Origin: Limiplasma sp964416065
Lineage (GTDB): Bacteria > Bacillota > Clostridia > Christensenellales > Aristaeellaceae
DNA: 64,000 nt
Reading direction: 5' to 3'
Assembly: GCA_964416065.1 (NCBI GenBank)
Contig: CAYQCL010000006.1
Location: 1 to 64,000, forward strand
Shown here: positions 1 to 9,278 of the stretch, piece by piece
How positions within the stretch are numbered: the first letter of the stretch is position 1
How the letters are laid out: each line of letters starts with the position of its first letter
Translations under genes and position numbers: made by a program
Notes under the pieces: model-generated
What the model was told of the DNA's origin: nothing
Seen by the model: the letters and a program-made list of their open reading frames with translations, nothing else
The model's database searches: none

Positions 1-671
1 TCAAGGACAAGGCCGCCAAGCACGCCGACAACATCAACGCCGGCCTCTTTACCTATCCCACGCTGATGGCGGCGGACATTTTGCTCTATCAGACCGATCT
101 GGTGCCCATCGGCGCGGATCAGAAGCAGCATCTTGAGCTGACACGGGACATCGCTCAGCGCTTCAACGGCGTGTACGGCGACGTTTTCACCGTGCCCGAC
201 GGCTATTTCGGCAAGGTGGGCAGCCGCATTATGAGCCTTCAGGAGCCGACGCGCAAGATGAGCAAGTCCGATCCGGAGGACACCTATATCGCTCTGCTCG
301 ATCCTCCCGACGTGATTCGCCGCAAGATCAAGCGCGCCGTGACGGACAGCGATGCGGAGATCCGTTTCGATCCCGAGAACAAGCCGGGCGTGAGCAACCT
401 TCTGAGCATCATCGCGGCGCTGAGCGGCCAGACGGTCGAGCAGGCGGCGGCCGAGCTTTCGGGGCAGGGCTACGGCAAGCTCAAGGAGCGGGCGAGCGAG
501 TGTGTGATCGAGACGCTCGCGCCTTTGCAAAGCGAGCACAAGCGCTTAATGGCCGATAAGGGCTATGTGCAAAGCGTTTTGGACGAGAACGCGCAGATCG
601 CTAACCGCATGGCGGCAAAGACGCTTCGCAAGGTGCAGCGCAAGGTAGGCTTCGCGGAGCGCGGGAAATAA
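1..671 (+). CDS. trpS: Tryptophan--tRNA ligase, C-terminal part (5' truncated by the window)
   Basis: Charges tRNA-Trp with tryptophan in the cytoplasm (class I aminoacyl-tRNA synthetase). The window opens inside the gene; codons are in frame from base 3, leaving about 222 residues and the TAA stop. Visible family features are the GADQKQHLELTRDIA segment of the Rossmann domain and the class I signature loop KMSKS (near base 260), followed by the helical anticodon-binding region ending in RKVQRKVGF. The catalytic HIGH-type motif lies upstream of the window. No terminator is evident in the 144 bases that follow. The family call is firm. Confidence 0.95.
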   Translation, partial: KDKAAKHADNINAGLFTYPTLMAADILLYQTDLVPIGADQKQHLELTRDIAQRFNGVYGDVFTVPDGYFGKVGSRIMSLQEPTRKMSKSDPEDTYIALLDPPDVIRRKIKRAVTDSDAEIRFDPENKPGVSNLLSIIAALSGQTVEQAAAELSGQGYGKLKERASECVIETLAPLQSEHKRLMADKGYVQSVLDENAQIANRMAAKTLRKVQRKVGFAERGK

Positions 672-815
672 GGAAACCGACGCAAAGCCGTCCGCGGCCT
701 TTATGACCTGAAAGCGTTTAGAAACCATCGTCGTCCGGCTGATGGAGATTGAGAGGGGACGGCGTCCTCGAGGCATCCGTGGAAGCGGGCTTCGTAAGCG
801 TTAGGGGAGGTATCC

Positions 816-2234
816 ATGGAAAACAAAAAATTTGATTTTATCATCATTGGAGCGGGACCGGCGGGCATTTTTGCCGCGCTGCGCATGGCCGAAAAGCGCC
901 CCGAAAGTCGGGTGTTGATTGTGGACACGGGGCGCGCCATCTCCCATCGCGCCTGTCCTGCGCGTATCGACGGACAATGCAAGCACTGCGATCCCTGCGC
1001 CATTGTGCATGGCTGGGCGGGCGCTGGCGCTTTTTCGGATGGAAAGCTCTCCCTGAGCGATGAGGTCGGCGGTCATGTGAGCGATTATATCGGTCACAAG
1101 CGCGCGATGGAGTATATCGCGCAGGCAGATGAAAAATATCTGCGCTTCGGCGCAAGCAAAACCGTCCACGGCCTCAACAACAGCCGTGTGGACGAGATCG
1201 CCTATGAAGCCAGCCGTCACAGCATCCATCTGGTTCCCTGTCCCGTGCGCCATCTGGGTACGGAAAACGCGGGACCGGTGCTTGGCGCGATGCACGACTA
1301 TCTCGTCAACGAGACCAACACCACCTTTCTTGAACTGACCGTTGCCGAGGAGATCCTTTGCGAGGACGGCAGGGTGGAGGGCGTCAAAATCCATCAGCGC
1401 GGACATGAACCCGAAATCGTCTATGCCCCTTATGTCGTCACGGCTCCTGGCAGGGGCGGCGCGCAATGGCTGACGGAAATGGCCGGCAAGCTGGGCCTGC
1501 GGACCCAGAACAACGAGGTCGACATCGGCGTGCGCGTCGAGGTGCCCAACGCCATCATGGATCACCTGACCCGCGACCTCTACGAGGCCAAGCTTGTCTA
1601 TTATAGCGACACCTATGAAAACAAGGTGCGCACCTTCTGCATGAACCCGGGCGGCGAGGTGAGCCAGGAATACTACGAGGGCGGTATCGCCGTGGTGAAT
1701 GGCCACAGCTATGAGGATCCCGCCAAGCGCACTGACAACACCAACTTCGCCATGCTCGTTTCCACCAAATTTACCGAGCCCTTTAACCAGCCGATCGAAT
1801 ATGGCCGCTATATCGCGCAGCTGGGAAATATGCTCACCGGCGGGCCGATCATGGTACAGCGCCTGGGCGACCTGCTCAAGGGCCGCCGCACCGACGCGCA
1901 GCGCCTGAGCAAGTCCACCACCATCCCAACGCTTTCGACCGCCGTACCGGGGGACTTGAGCTTCGTCCTCCCGCCCAGGCATCTGACCAGCATCGTGGAG
2001 GCGCTGAGGGCCTTCGATCATCTCGCGCCCGGCCTGTATAGTCGCGACACCTTGCTTTATGGCGTGGAGGTCAAATTCTATTCCAGCAAGGTGCTGGTCA
2101 ACAACAGCCTTGAAACCGCTATTCACGGTCTCTTCGCCGCCGGAGACGGCGCGGGCATCACGCGCGGCCTTATGCAGGCGGGTGTGAGCGGTATGGTTGT
2201 GGCCGACGAGGTGGCCCAGCGGCTTGGAAAATAG
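816..2234 (+). CDS. FAD-dependent dehydrogenase (COG2509-like)
   Basis: Predicted cytoplasmic flavoprotein of 472 residues, substrate unknown. The N-terminus carries a classic dinucleotide-binding motif GAGPAG (about residues 12-17). It is followed by a cysteine-rich stretch (CPARIDGQCKHCDPC) and WAGAGAFSDGKL, which are typical of the uncharacterised FAD-dependent dehydrogenase family found widely in Clostridia. The C-terminal LFAAGDGAGITRGLMQAG closes the FAD site. The ATG at 816 has a GGGGAGG ribosome binding site. The gene stands alone between trpS and a strong bidirectional terminator. The cysteine cluster could bind a metal, but this is not shown by the sequence alone. Confidence 0.85.
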   Translation: MENKKFDFIIIGAGPAGIFAALRMAEKRPESRVLIVDTGRAISHRACPARIDGQCKHCDPCAIVHGWAGAGAFSDGKLSLSDEVGGHVSDYIGHKRAMEYIAQADEKYLRFGASKTVHGLNNSRVDEIAYEASRHSIHLVPCPVRHLGTENAGPVLGAMHDYLVNETNTTFLELTVAEEILCEDGRVEGVKIHQRGHEPEIVYAPYVVTAPGRGGAQWLTEMAGKLGLRTQNNEVDIGVRVEVPNAIMDHLTRDLYEAKLVYYSDTYENKVRTFCMNPGGEVSQEYYEGGIAVVNGHSYEDPAKRTDNTNFAMLVSTKFTEPFNQPIEYGRYIAQLGNMLTGGPIMVQRLGDLLKGRRTDAQRLSKSTTIPTLSTAVPGDLSFVLPPRHLTSIVEALRAFDHLAPGLYSRDTLLYGVEVKFYSSKVLVNNSLETAIHGLFAAGDGAGITRGLMQAGVSGMVVADEVAQRLGK

Positions 2235-2342
2235 GGCCGCTTGAAAACAACCGAAGGGAAAACGACTTCCATTTGAGAACGGCCTCAAAGTCAACGAAAA
2301 GAAGCCGGTCGCAAATGGCTTTCGGCAAAAATCATAAAAATC

Positions 2343-2388
2343 AAAAAAATCCGCTCTCAGGCGTTGTCTGCCTGGAAGCGGATTTTTA
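2343..2388. terminator. Bidirectional rho-independent terminator
   Basis: An 11-bp stem AAAAATCCGCT (2345-2355) pairs with AGCGGATTTTT (2377-2387). It is extended inside by CAGGC/GCCTG around a short loop. A-tract and T-tract flank both sides, so it can stop the FAD dehydrogenase transcript from the left and the deoC transcript from the right. Confidence 0.85.
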
Positions 2389-2457
2389 ACGCTGCCGCAG
2401 GAAAACCAAATGTTCAAAACCGTTTCCGCAGCAGCTCCTTAAAGAATGAGACGGGGC

Positions 2458-3201
2458 TTACAGCAGCTCCTCAGGGGTGACAGTGATATCGTTCATATCA
2501 ATATCATGGCCGACGGCGATTGCCTCCTGGATGATCTTCTCGGCAGATTTCCAGCCGATTCCGAAGCGGTTTGCGCCGATCTTATACATTTTCAGCATTG
2601 TCTCCAGGGAACGCACGCCACCGGCGACTTTCAGCTTCGCGCGGCCCGCGATCGCCTCATGCATGACGGCTACGTGATGGAGCGTGGTGGGCGCGGCGGA
2701 AAAGCCCGTGCCCGATTTTACATAGTCCGCGCCACCCTCGATGCAAAGCTCGCATGCCTTGCGGATCTCATCGTCAGTCAGAAGCATCGCCTCAATAATG
2801 ACTTTCAGGGAAGTGCCGGGAGTGGCCTCGCGCACGGCGCGGATATCCTCGACAACCAGGTCGTAGCGGCCGGAACGCAGCCAGCCGACATTCATCACCA
2901 TATCGTTTTCGGCGGGATTCATCGTGCGGAAATACTTGGCAAGCTCAACCTTGGTCTGCGTTGCTTCCTGTCCGGAGGGGAAGGCCAAGGAGGTACCAAA
3001 GGCCGTGTTGCTGCCCTTGAGACCCTCGGAGAGCTGGGGATAGTTGCAGGGCCAGCAGAAGGCGGTGCCGAAATCGTATTTCTTGCACAGGGCGATCAGG
3101 TCGTCCACATCCTCCGGGGTGCTGTCCAGCTTTAGAACGCTGGGATCCATCATATAAGCAATATCCTTGACCGTGAGAATTTCTTTCCTGTATTCCTTCA
3201 T
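2458..3201 (-). CDS. deoC: Deoxyribose-phosphate aldolase (DeoC/DERA)
   Basis: Class I aldolase of 247 residues that cleaves deoxyribose-5-phosphate, or a related phosphosugar, to acetaldehyde and glyceraldehyde-3-phosphate in the cytoplasm. The catalytic set is visible: the aspartate in NDMVMNVGWLRSG, the Schiff-base lysine in YVKSGTG and the second lysine in KLKVAGGVRS. It starts 28 bases after the ROK kinase with an AAGGGAG site, so the two form one operon. That operon is driven by a promoter carrying the same operator as two nearby sugar operons. Its role may therefore be in the same sugar pathway rather than nucleoside salvage. Confidence 0.9.
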   Translation of the reverse strand: MKEYRKEILTVKDIAYMMDPSVLKLDSTPEDVDDLIALCKKYDFGTAFCWPCNYPQLSEGLKGSNTAFGTSLAFPSGQEATQTKVELAKYFRTMNPAENDMVMNVGWLRSGRYDLVVEDIRAVREATPGTSLKVIIEAMLLTDDEIRKACELCIEGGADYVKSGTGFSAAPTTLHHVAVMHEAIAGRAKLKVAGGVRSLETMLKMYKIGANRFGIGWKSAEKIIQEAIAVGHDIDMNDITVTPEELL

Positions 3202-3229
3202 AATTCATTTCTCCCTTCAAATTTTCAAA

Positions 3230-4168
3230 TTATAGTACGGAAAGACCGGCGCCGATCAGCGCGATATAGTTCGGGTTCAGCTCTGTAAGGACGATCCCAT
3301 TGGTGACGAAGCGCATGGGACCGGGCAGCAGCCGCTGCCGAATCTGCTCCAAAAGCCAGCCGTCAGAAACCACGCCGCCTCCGAGGACGATCGTATCGGG
3401 ATCGAATACCCAGCATAGATTCATAATAAGCGCGGCAAGAGCGTCGGCCGCGTCTGTGGTCAGACGGTTGCACAGGGCGTCGCCCTGCTGTGCCAGCTCA
3501 AAAATCTCTTTTGCGGAGCATCGCTCGTGCTCGGGAAAGGTCAGACGGGTCGAGGCATATTCACCGCGAAGAAGCCTTGCGCGCTGATCAAGCCCGCTGC
3601 CGCAGGCAAGAGCCTCGACACAGCCGCGGCGTCCGCAGCAACAAACAGTGTCGCCGCCCATCGCGACGACATGATGCCCCACCTCTCCGGCGTTAAAGCT
3701 CGCGCCGGTAACGGGCTTCCCATCAACCATGATGCCTGCCCCAATGCCGGTGCCGACATTCAGATACATGAAATTCTGCGTATGACGTCCATGACCAAGG
3801 CGGGCCTCCGCTCGAAGAGCACAGCGAACGTCGTTGTCGATCTTGCAGGGAAGATAGAAACGCTCGGTGATGATAGAGGCCACATGGATCGTAGCGCGTC
3901 GCTTAGGCTCGATTTCAAGCCAATCTCCGGAAACAGGATCGACCCGACCGACAAGACCGATGCCAATGCCGCGAACCTGCGTTTTGCAACTGTTGGTAAG
4001 ATAGTCGTCGATCGTCAAGAGAAGCTGCTGCAGCACTTCCTCCTGGCACGCGCCTTGGGCAAGTATCGAAGGATAGCGCTTTTCCGACAGAATCTCGCCG
4101 TCCTGTGCAACCTCGCCAATCAGAAGCTTGGTTCCTCCCAGATCAACGGCAAGCGCCGTGTTCTTCAT
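3230..4168 (-). CDS. ROK-family sugar kinase
   Basis: A 312-residue ROK protein, most likely a cytoplasmic hexose or N-acylhexosamine kinase. It has the N-terminal phosphate loop DLGGTKLL, the ROK zinc histidine in GEVGHHVV and the zinc cysteine motif CCCGRRGCVEA. No helix-turn-helix domain precedes the kinase, so it is an enzyme rather than a ROK repressor. It is the first gene of a two-gene operon with deoC. The operon has a TTGACA/TATACT promoter and an 18-bp operator shared with two other sugar operons. The exact sugar cannot be read from the sequence. Confidence 0.88.
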   Translation of the reverse strand: MKNTALAVDLGGTKLLIGEVAQDGEILSEKRYPSILAQGACQEEVLQQLLLTIDDYLTNSCKTQVRGIGIGLVGRVDPVSGDWLEIEPKRRATIHVASIITERFYLPCKIDNDVRCALRAEARLGHGRHTQNFMYLNVGTGIGAGIMVDGKPVTGASFNAGEVGHHVVAMGGDTVCCCGRRGCVEALACGSGLDQRARLLRGEYASTRLTFPEHERCSAKEIFELAQQGDALCNRLTTDAADALAALIMNLCWVFDPDTIVLGGGVVSDGWLLEQIRQRLLPGPMRFVTNGIVLTELNPNYIALIGAGLSVL

Positions 4169-4216
4169 TCTGCTACCGCCTTTCCCAATTACTTTATCAT
4201 GTAGACATGATCTTTA

Positions 4217-4274
4217 GAAGTGGAACGATACACATCACGTTCAGAGTATATCATCCCGTTTCCCACAGTGTCAA
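4217..4274 (-). promoter_or_regulatory. Promoter and LacI-type operator of the ROK kinase-deoC operon
   Basis: On the minus strand, TTGACA (4269-4274) and TATACT (4245-4250) are 18 bp apart. Just downstream of the expected start point lies the 18-mer GAAGTGGAACGATACACA (4217-4234, written on the plus strand). Its core TGGAACGATACA is an imperfect palindrome around a central CG, the usual form of a LacI-family site. The identical 18-mer recurs at 5654 and 18525. Confidence 0.8.
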
Positions 4275-4337
4275 GCCCTTTTTGCGGTTTTTCTGAAAAT
4301 GCAGAATTTTCTGTTTCGGGTGCTGAAATGATATGAC

Positions 4338-5428
4338 TCATAACGAAAAACCGCCCCGCATCATACGACTTGCCGTCGTGCCGCGCTCGATCAGATGAGT
4401 GTAGAGCAGCTTAGATTTGACAGGCGTTTCGGGATTTTCCAGGACCTGAATCAAAAGCTCAATACTTGCCTCACCAGCTTCCCTCAGAGGCTGACGCATG
4501 GTGGTGATCGGAGCGGCGTCATAGAGAAAGGCAGCGGCGCTTTCATCGTCAAAGCCAATGATTGATACATCCTGCGGCACGCGGAGTCCCGCCTCTGTCA
4601 GGGCGCGTACAGCGCCATAGGCGGAAATATCCGTCGCAAAGAAGATGGCCTCCGGAATCTGGTTTTTTTGGATCAGCCTCTTCATCTGCTCATATCCGCA
4701 GTCATAGAACAGCGAACGGGCGGCGCTGTTTTTACGCCAGTTGGTGTCCTCGTTGAGGTTGGGGAAGTACATCAGCTCCGGCTCGACGCGAATTCCATGC
4801 TTTTGCAGGGCGCTTACATACCCGTTCATACGATCGAGCGTTACCTTCAAATTCATATCGCCGCCAAAGTGCGCGATACGGCGATGCCCCAGCCGAATCA
4901 GATGCTCCGTCGCGGTAAAGGCTCCCCCTCGACGTTGTCAATCAGCACCTTGTTTACGTTCAGATCCTGAATGGTGTTCTCGATCAAAACCAGCGGAAAA
5001 TTGGAAGCAGCCAAATGGCGGAGGAGATCATCCTCCGGAATAAAGCTGCCGTGGATAATCACGCCGTCTACATGTCCCTGAGTAAGAAAATCCAGCTGTC
5101 GTTGTTTTTTTTGGATGTTGCCGCAAGAGTTCGTATAGAGCACGTTATATTCGCGAGGCGAGGAGACGCTGCTGACGCCCTGCTCAAAGCCATCAATAAG
5201 TGGCACGATAAACGCGAAGGAGAGATCATCAACCGCGACGCCAATGCAGTAGGTGCGGCGCTGAATCAGCGAACGAGCGAGCGCGTTGGGACGGTAGTTC
5301 AGCGCTTCAATCGCTTCGGCAATCCGTTTTCCCGTTTCACTTCCGACGCCGGATTGGTTGTTGATATATCTGGATACCAGGGTCTTTGATACGCCTGCGT
5401 ATTCGGCGACGTCCTTGATGGTTGGCAT
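4338..5428 (-). pseudogene. LacI-family transcriptional regulator, split by a one-base frameshift
   Basis: The first frame (4898-5428) gives the DNA-binding head IKDVAEYAGVSKTLVSRYIN and the start of the periplasmic-binding-like domain. It then runs off in a wrong frame at a G5 tract (plus-strand C5, 4924-4928). The remaining ligand domain continues in another frame to 4338 and includes VPQDVSIIGFDDE. One extra G would restore a single protein of about 363 residues, the normal LacI size, with the join DNVEG-GAFTATEHL. The span (1091 bases) is exactly one base short of a multiple of three. It sits between two of the three shared operators, so it is the likely regulator of that regulon. The shift may be a real mutation or a homopolymer sequencing error. 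Confidence 0.85.
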
Positions 5429-5618
5429 GGATATTCATCCTTCCACATAGGTCTTTCCTAGAATTTATAGTATATTAAAAAGGAGGGACAGTCAATTTTT
5501 TCTGGGTAAAAAAGTAGAGGCAAAAATAAAAAACGTTATTTTCAAAGGGATTGAGAAGAATTGGAAAGCGCATTTGCACAAAAAAAACGACAAATTTCAG
5601 GTGAATCTAAATTTCTTC

Positions 5619-5671
5619 TTGACAATGATCGACGGACATGTTATGATACTAGCGAAGTGGAACGATACACA
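5619..5671 (+). promoter_or_regulatory. Promoter and LacI-type operator of the sugar ABC operon
   Basis: TTGACA (5619-5624) and TATGAT (5642-5647) are 17 bp apart. The operator GAAGTGGAACGATACACA (5654-5671) starts at the expected transcription start. It is identical to the sites at 4217 and 18525. Binding here should block promoter clearance. Confidence 0.85.
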
Positions 5672-5708
5672 AATGTGCGGTGAATATTTCAAAAGGGAGG
5701 CATTTCAT

Positions 5709-6653
5709 ATGGCCGTGATGAATCCGTCTTTGCGCTCATCTTCCAAAAGCCATCGGTTCCGAAAGAATCTATCGCTTTTGCTCATGTGCCTGCCGGCGAT
5801 TCTGTTGTTTTTCGTTTTCTCCTACGTCCCGCTGCCGGGTCTGTACATGGCCTTTGTAAATTACAACTACTCAAAGGGCATGTTCGCCAGCCCCTTTGTC
5901 GGCTGGAACAATTTCCGTTTCCTTACGCTTTCCGGCGATCTTCCGATGCTGGTGCGCAACACGGTTTTGTATAACCTGGCGTTTATCCTGACGAACAACT
6001 TCTTCCAGATCGCTCTGGCGCTCATGCTGAATGAAATCCGCTCCAAGCGCTTCCGTAAAGTGTCTCAGGCGATTATCCTCCTGCCGTATTTTATCTCCTT
6101 CGTAATTGTCGGCCTGTTCGCCTACAATATCCTGAACGCGGATTACGGAGTCCTCAATTCCGTTCGCAGAAGCCTTGGGCTTGAGGGAATCGCGGTTTAC
6201 TCCATGCCTGAGGCGTGGCCGCCCATCTTCGTTTTCCTGAACCTTTGGAAGAACGTGGGCTACGGAACGATCATCTATTTCGCGGCGATCATGAGCATTG
6301 ACACGGGCATGATCGAAGCCGCCGAAATCGACGGCGTAACCTCCTGGCAGCGCATTCGCTACATTATGATCCCCTGCCTGCGCCCCACCTTCGTTATGCT
6401 GATTCTGTTCTTGATCGGCTCGATCCTCAAGGGAAACTTCCAGCTGTTCTACAACGTGATCGGCGGATCAAACAAGATCCTCTTCTCGACGACGGATATC
6501 ATCGAAACGTATGTGTATCGTGCAATGATGAGCAACTTCAACTTCTCCAGCGCCTCTGCCGTGTCGCTGTTCCAGTCGGTCTTCGGCTTTGCCACCGTCA
6601 TGATCGCCAATTTCGTCGTGCGCCGCATTGATCCTGACTACGCGCTCTTTTAA
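5709..6653 (+). CDS. Sugar ABC transporter permease (LplB/UgpA-like)
   Basis: Membrane-spanning half of a CUT1-type carbohydrate importer, 314 residues. About six hydrophobic segments are visible. The cytoplasmic EAA loop that contacts the ATPase reads EAAEIDGVTSWQRIRYIMIP. The ATG at 5709 follows an AAAGGGAGG site; an earlier in-frame TTG at 5574 would begin upstream of the promoter and is rejected. It is the first gene of a six-gene operon (to 11453). No ATPase gene is present in the operon, so a shared MsmX-type ATPase elsewhere in the genome is likely used. Confidence 0.92.
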   Translation: MAVMNPSLRSSSKSHRFRKNLSLLLMCLPAILLFFVFSYVPLPGLYMAFVNYNYSKGMFASPFVGWNNFRFLTLSGDLPMLVRNTVLYNLAFILTNNFFQIALALMLNEIRSKRFRKVSQAIILLPYFISFVIVGLFAYNILNADYGVLNSVRRSLGLEGIAVYSMPEAWPPIFVFLNLWKNVGYGTIIYFAAIMSIDTGMIEAAEIDGVTSWQRIRYIMIPCLRPTFVMLILFLIGSILKGNFQLFYNVIGGSNKILFSTTDIIETYVYRAMMSNFNFSSASAVSLFQSVFGFATVMIANFVVRRIDPDYALF

Positions 6654-6667
6654 GGGGGATGAGAGAA

Positions 6668-7588
6668 ATGCAGACAACAGAGAATACCCAAAAGCGAAAC
6701 AAAATCCGGAGGGATTTTTCGGGACGGGTGCTGATCGTTGTAAGTTATGCGGTCGTCATTCTGTTCGCGTGCATGAGCCTGTTCCCCTTCATCCTGCTGA
6801 TCTCAGGCTCATTTACCTCCGAATCCTACATCATGTCCAACGGCTACAGCCTTCTGCCGCATGAACCCACCGTCGCCGCGTATAAGCTGCTTTTGCAGAA
6901 TCCCGATACGATCATTGGCAGCTATGTCGTCACGATTCTGATCACGGCGATTGGCACAGGCGTGGGCCTGCTGATCACCGCCATGACCGGCTATGTGCTC
7001 CAGCGCCCCGACTTTGCTTACCGAAACGTGATTTCCTTCTATATCTACTTTACGACCCTTTTCTCCGGCGGTATCGTGGCGTACTACATTACCATCGTCA
7101 AGTGGCTTGGATTGAAGAACAATTACCTTACCATTATTCTGCCGATGATGGTCACCTCGTGGAACGTTATCCTCATGAAGAACTTCATGAAGGGCATCCC
7201 GCATGAGATCACCGAATCGGCGATGATTGACGGCGCGAGCAACATGCGCATCTTCTTCAACATCATCCTGCCCACGGCGACGCCCGCTCTGGCGACGGTC
7301 GGATTGTTCCTGGCGCTGAGCTATTGGAACGAATGGTACAATTCCATGCTGTTTTTGGATAACAACGTCAAGTACCGTCCCTTGCAGCTCTTCCTATATA
7401 ACGTGGTCAACAAGGCGGACTTCATCCGCAGAGCGGGCGAAAACGCCAGCATTGACACGACCGATATCCCCATGGAAAGCACAAAGCTTGCGGTCGCCGT
7501 CATCGCGACGGGCCCCGTCATTCTGTTCTATCCCTTTGTGCAGCGGTACTTTATCAAAGGAATCACAATCGGCTCGGTGAAGGGCTAA
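6668..7588 (+). CDS. Sugar ABC transporter permease (LplC/UgpE-like)
   Basis: Second permease of the importer, about 306 residues. It has roughly six membrane segments and the EAA-type loop ESAMIDGASNMRIFFNIILP. The ATG at 6668 is placed nine bases after AAGGGGG; an in-frame ATG at 6659 touches that site directly and is less likely. It pairs with the preceding permease and the following binding protein, matching the usual lpl-type order (permease, permease, binding protein). Confidence 0.92.
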   Translation: MQTTENTQKRNKIRRDFSGRVLIVVSYAVVILFACMSLFPFILLISGSFTSESYIMSNGYSLLPHEPTVAAYKLLLQNPDTIIGSYVVTILITAIGTGVGLLITAMTGYVLQRPDFAYRNVISFYIYFTTLFSGGIVAYYITIVKWLGLKNNYLTIILPMMVTSWNVILMKNFMKGIPHEITESAMIDGASNMRIFFNIILPTATPALATVGLFLALSYWNEWYNSMLFLDNNVKYRPLQLFLYNVVNKADFIRRAGENASIDTTDIPMESTKLAVAVIATGPVILFYPFVQRYFIKGITIGSVKG

Positions 7589-7634
7589 TGTTTGATTCAA
7601 ATGCGGGAAACCGCAAAAAATAAGGAGGTTTACC

Positions 7635-9209
7635 ATGAAACACCTGCGAAAAGTCATTTCCCTGTTCCTTGCGCTGTCCCTGATGATAGCGGCCGTGCCC
7701 ATGGCGCTGGCCGAGACGACCACGGACGAATTCGTGCCGGATTTTTCCTATGTGGACGACATCGACACCTCTGAATTTGTTGTGATCGACTGGCTGATGG
7801 TTGGCGATGTGCCGGACAACGGCCAGACGGAGAAGGTACTTGAGAAGATCAACGAGATCCTTCGCGACCGCCTCAACTGCGAGCTGCGCCTGTCCTTCAT
7901 CGGCTGGTCGGAGTATCTGTCCAATTACAACCTCCGTCTTGCCTCCGGCGAGTCTCTGGATATCGTGTACTGCGCCGATTGGCTGGATGCCAAGCAGAAC
8001 GCCTCCCGCGGCGCGTACCTCGCGCTGGACGAACTGCTGCCGGTGTACGCGCCCAACCTGTGGCGTGACGTGACCGCCGAGGAGTGGGATCAGTGCCGTG
8101 ACGCGGAAGGGAACATCTTCCAGCTGCCGATGAATAACCACGATTTCTACGGTCTGTCCGCCATGTTCTATCGCAATGACTGGGCCAAGGAAGCCGGCTT
8201 TGAGGACGGCATCCACTCCTTCGACGACATGGGCAAGTACTGGCAGTGGGTCGTTGACAATCAGCCTGACGTGATTCCGTGGAACACCGCGGGTGACTGC
8301 GACTCGAACCAGATTCTTAACATGTATATGTTCGACAAGACCGAGGCCATCAACTGCATCTCCAACGGCTCCTTCACCATCATCTGCGGCGAGAGCTATG
8401 AGAATCCCTATCAGCTGATTAACGTCGTGGATGAGGACTGGTTCCTCGACTTTGCCAAGACGATGAAGGAATGGGGCGACGCCGGCTACTGGCCCACGGA
8501 CGTTATGAGCCGCACCGGCAACCAGACCGACGCCAACATGTTCCAGGTCGGAAAATCCGCCAGCTGGGAGCATCAGTGCGAGCAGCTCTTCAACGATGCC
8601 GTTGAGTACAACAAGAAGGTTCCCGGTTCCGATCCTCAGGCCTTTATCTACACCGAGCGCCGCGGAATTGACTTCAAGGCCGCCGCGACCCGCTGGGCGG
8701 ATGCCATTGCCGCCAACTGCGACACGCCCGAGCGCGCTCTGATGGTCTATGACCTCATGCGCTATGACCGCGAGCTGTACAACCTCTACTACTATGGTAT
8801 CGAGGGCGTCCAGTACGAACTCAACGAGGACGGACTCCGCGTCGATCCCGAGGGCTACACCGCCGCGAAGGACGGCATCTACTTCTGCAACAACGCTCTG
8901 CGCAACGACAACTACGATATCGAGCGTGCCGACGCCTGGCCGGACAAGCAGAAGTACATTGAGATGATTAAGCCCATGCTGGTCATCAGCCCCTACGCTG
9001 GCTTCTCCTTTGACACCACGCCCGTGACCGCTGAGTACACTGCGCTCAACGAGATTGTCGCCCGTTACCTGCCTTCCATCATGTTTGGCAAGGCTGGCGA
9101 TCCCGAGGCGGCTGTGACCGAATTCCGTGAGGCGCTTCAGCGCGTCGGTATTGATCGCGTGATTGCTGAGGCTCAGAGCCAGCTGGAGGCCTTCGTGGCT
9201 TCCAAGTAA
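7635..9209 (+). CDS. Extracellular sugar-binding protein of the ABC importer (LplA-like)
   Basis: A 524-residue family 1 solute-binding protein that captures the sugar outside the membrane. The N-terminus is a signal peptide (KHLRKVISLFLALSL then PMALA) with an AxA cleavage site before ETTTDE. No lipobox cysteine is present, so in a Gram-positive cell it would be released or held another way, which is unusual for this family. The start has an AAGGAGG site. A strong stem-loop follows the stop and may keep this transcript segment more abundant than the enzymes downstream. Confidence 0.9.
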   Translation: MKHLRKVISLFLALSLMIAAVPMALAETTTDEFVPDFSYVDDIDTSEFVVIDWLMVGDVPDNGQTEKVLEKINEILRDRLNCELRLSFIGWSEYLSNYNLRLASGESLDIVYCADWLDAKQNASRGAYLALDELLPVYAPNLWRDVTAEEWDQCRDAEGNIFQLPMNNHDFYGLSAMFYRNDWAKEAGFEDGIHSFDDMGKYWQWVVDNQPDVIPWNTAGDCDSNQILNMYMFDKTEAINCISNGSFTIICGESYENPYQLINVVDEDWFLDFAKTMKEWGDAGYWPTDVMSRTGNQTDANMFQVGKSASWEHQCEQLFNDAVEYNKKVPGSDPQAFIYTERRGIDFKAAATRWADAIAANCDTPERALMVYDLMRYDRELYNLYYYGIEGVQYELNEDGLRVDPEGYTAAKDGIYFCNNALRNDNYDIERADAWPDKQKYIEMIKPMLVISPYAGFSFDTTPVTAEYTALNEIVARYLPSIMFGKAGDPEAAVTEFREALQRVGIDRVIAEAQSQLEAFVASK

Positions 9210-9219
9210 GCATTCCAGC

Positions 9220-9260
9220 GGCCGGAATCCCGGATGATCCAAACGGGATTCCGGCCTTCT
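9220..9260 (+). terminator. Intercistronic stem-loop / partial terminator
   Basis: A perfect 13-bp stem GGCCGGAATCCCG (9220-9232) pairs with CGGGATTCCGGCC (9244-9256). It is followed by TTCTTTGATG, a weak T-tract. Its place between the binding protein and the catabolic genes fits attenuation or 3'-end protection. Confidence 0.6.
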
Positions 9261-9278
9261 TTGATGAAGGAGGAGCGT

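Noticed and set aside
2424..2440. A 17-base sequence TTCCGCAGCAGCTCCTT repeated exactly at 44174-44190
   Set aside because: Only two copies, no inverted ends or shared flanks. It reads on the minus strand as a common KELLR-type coding end, so chance or a tiny coding relic is as likely as a functional repeat.
5574..5708. An N-terminal extension of the first permease from a TTG at 5574
   Set aside because: It would start upstream of the promoter and operator; the ATG at 5709 has a good ribosome binding site and gives the normal family N-terminus.
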